A DNA stretch of 13,164 nt from Thiohalospira sp051745535 (GTDB lineage: Bacteria; Pseudomonadota; Gammaproteobacteria; Thiohalospirales; Thiohalospiraceae): positions 1 to 13,164 of the forward strand of contig JBNJED010000037.1 in the NCBI GenBank assembly GCA_051745535.1. Direction: 5' to 3'. Position 1 is the stretch's first letter. Every line of letters starts with the position of its first letter. A model generated the notes under the pieces. The model was not told where the DNA came from and did no database searches. It worked only from the letters and a program-made list of their open reading frames with translations. The translations under genes and the position numbers were made by a program. Of this stretch, positions 12,970 through 13,164 are shown piece after piece.

Positions 12970-13073
12970 CGATCCCGCTCAGTCACGGTATAGACCGGGT
13001 TCAGGAATCCGTTGCCCCCAGTATATGGTACTGCTAGATTTACCCTGAATCCTTCGATAAGGAAAACGTAAAA

Positions 13074-13164
13074 ATGGCGTCCGTAACGCTCTCCAGCAAG
13101 TACCAGATCGCGATCCCCAAGGCTATCCGTCGGGAGATGGATCTGCAGGCGGGGCAGCAATTCG
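13074..13164 (+). CDS. AbrB/MazE-type antitoxin (3' partial)
   Basis: The first 30 residues are visible before the window ends. MASVTLSSKYQIAIPKAIRR followed by EMDLQAGQQF is the swapped-hairpin AbrB/SpoVT/MazE DNA-binding N-terminus (xSSKxQIxIPKxIRxxLxLxxGQ). Such proteins are usually antitoxins of VapBC- or MazEF-type modules, so a toxin gene is expected just beyond the window. The ATG at 13074 has AAGGA about 10 nt upstream, and the preceding 60 bp are AT-richer, suitable for a promoter. No toxin sequence is visible, so the partner type is unknown. Confidence 0.87.
   Translation, partial: MASVTLSSKYQIAIPKAIRREMDLQAGQQF

Noticed and set aside
12903..13160. 85-codon minus-strand frame at the right end
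   Set aside because: Its N-terminal third is antisense to the AbrB-type start, and no family is recognised. The C-terminal third could be a remnant of a real gene, so it is noted only as part of the junction finding.
1..13164. CRISPR array, tRNA or rRNA genes
   Set aside because: I saw no regularly spaced short repeats with spacers and no recognisable tRNA or rRNA sequence on either strand.

Overview
The window is GC-rich with GC-biased third positions and reads as chromosomal DNA of a high-GC gammaproteobacterium, possibly a halophilic relative of Ectothiorhodospiraceae. That placement is an inference from base composition and gene content (BCCT osmolyte uptake, ACR3 arsenic operon). No rRNA or taxonomic marker is present.

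Left third (1-5100), accessory. The C-terminal tail of an unidentified gene is followed by a complete IscB locus: a highly structured leader that looks like an omegaRNA, then an intact iscB with PLMP, split RuvC, bridge helix and HNH. No tnpA is visible. Next comes an AT-richer patch with hairpins. A small ParD-like/ParE-like toxin-antitoxin pair on the minus strand follows. It lies between two copies of a 124-bp segment: the right copy is the leader and first codons of an intact class II Fic gene, and the left copy carries only a 13-codon stub of the same start. Convergent to fic is an unusual HTH protein with a C-terminal NBR1-like four-tryptophan domain. An OsmC-like gene is divergent from it.

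Middle (5100-7840). An OsmC-like protein, a small single-pass membrane protein on the minus strand, a sodium-coupled-type BCCT osmolyte transporter, and the frameshifted remains of a GGDEF diguanylate cyclase on the minus strand.

Right third (7839-12851), an arsenic and metal-resistance island on the plus strand: arsR, an unrecognised 144-residue gene, two matching 20-bp palindromes, acr3, thioredoxin-type arsC, an ArsP-type permease, an AhpD/CMD-like protein with a Cys-pair tail, a CxxC mini-thioredoxin, and a lipoprotein of the metallo-beta-lactamase fold lacking two canonical metal ligands. Spacing is tight (a 4-bp overlap for acr3/arsC, 2-36 bp elsewhere), so the acr3-to-MBL genes look like one transcript controlled by ArsR from the paired palindromes. 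A truncated reading frame after the last gene suggests a recombination edge. The window ends in the start of an AbrB/MazE-type antitoxin gene.

The most noteworthy items are the IscB-omegaRNA locus, the duplicated fic leader bracketing a toxin-antitoxin cassette, the HTH-FW fusion, and the enlarged ars operon with Cys-rich and thiol accessory proteins.
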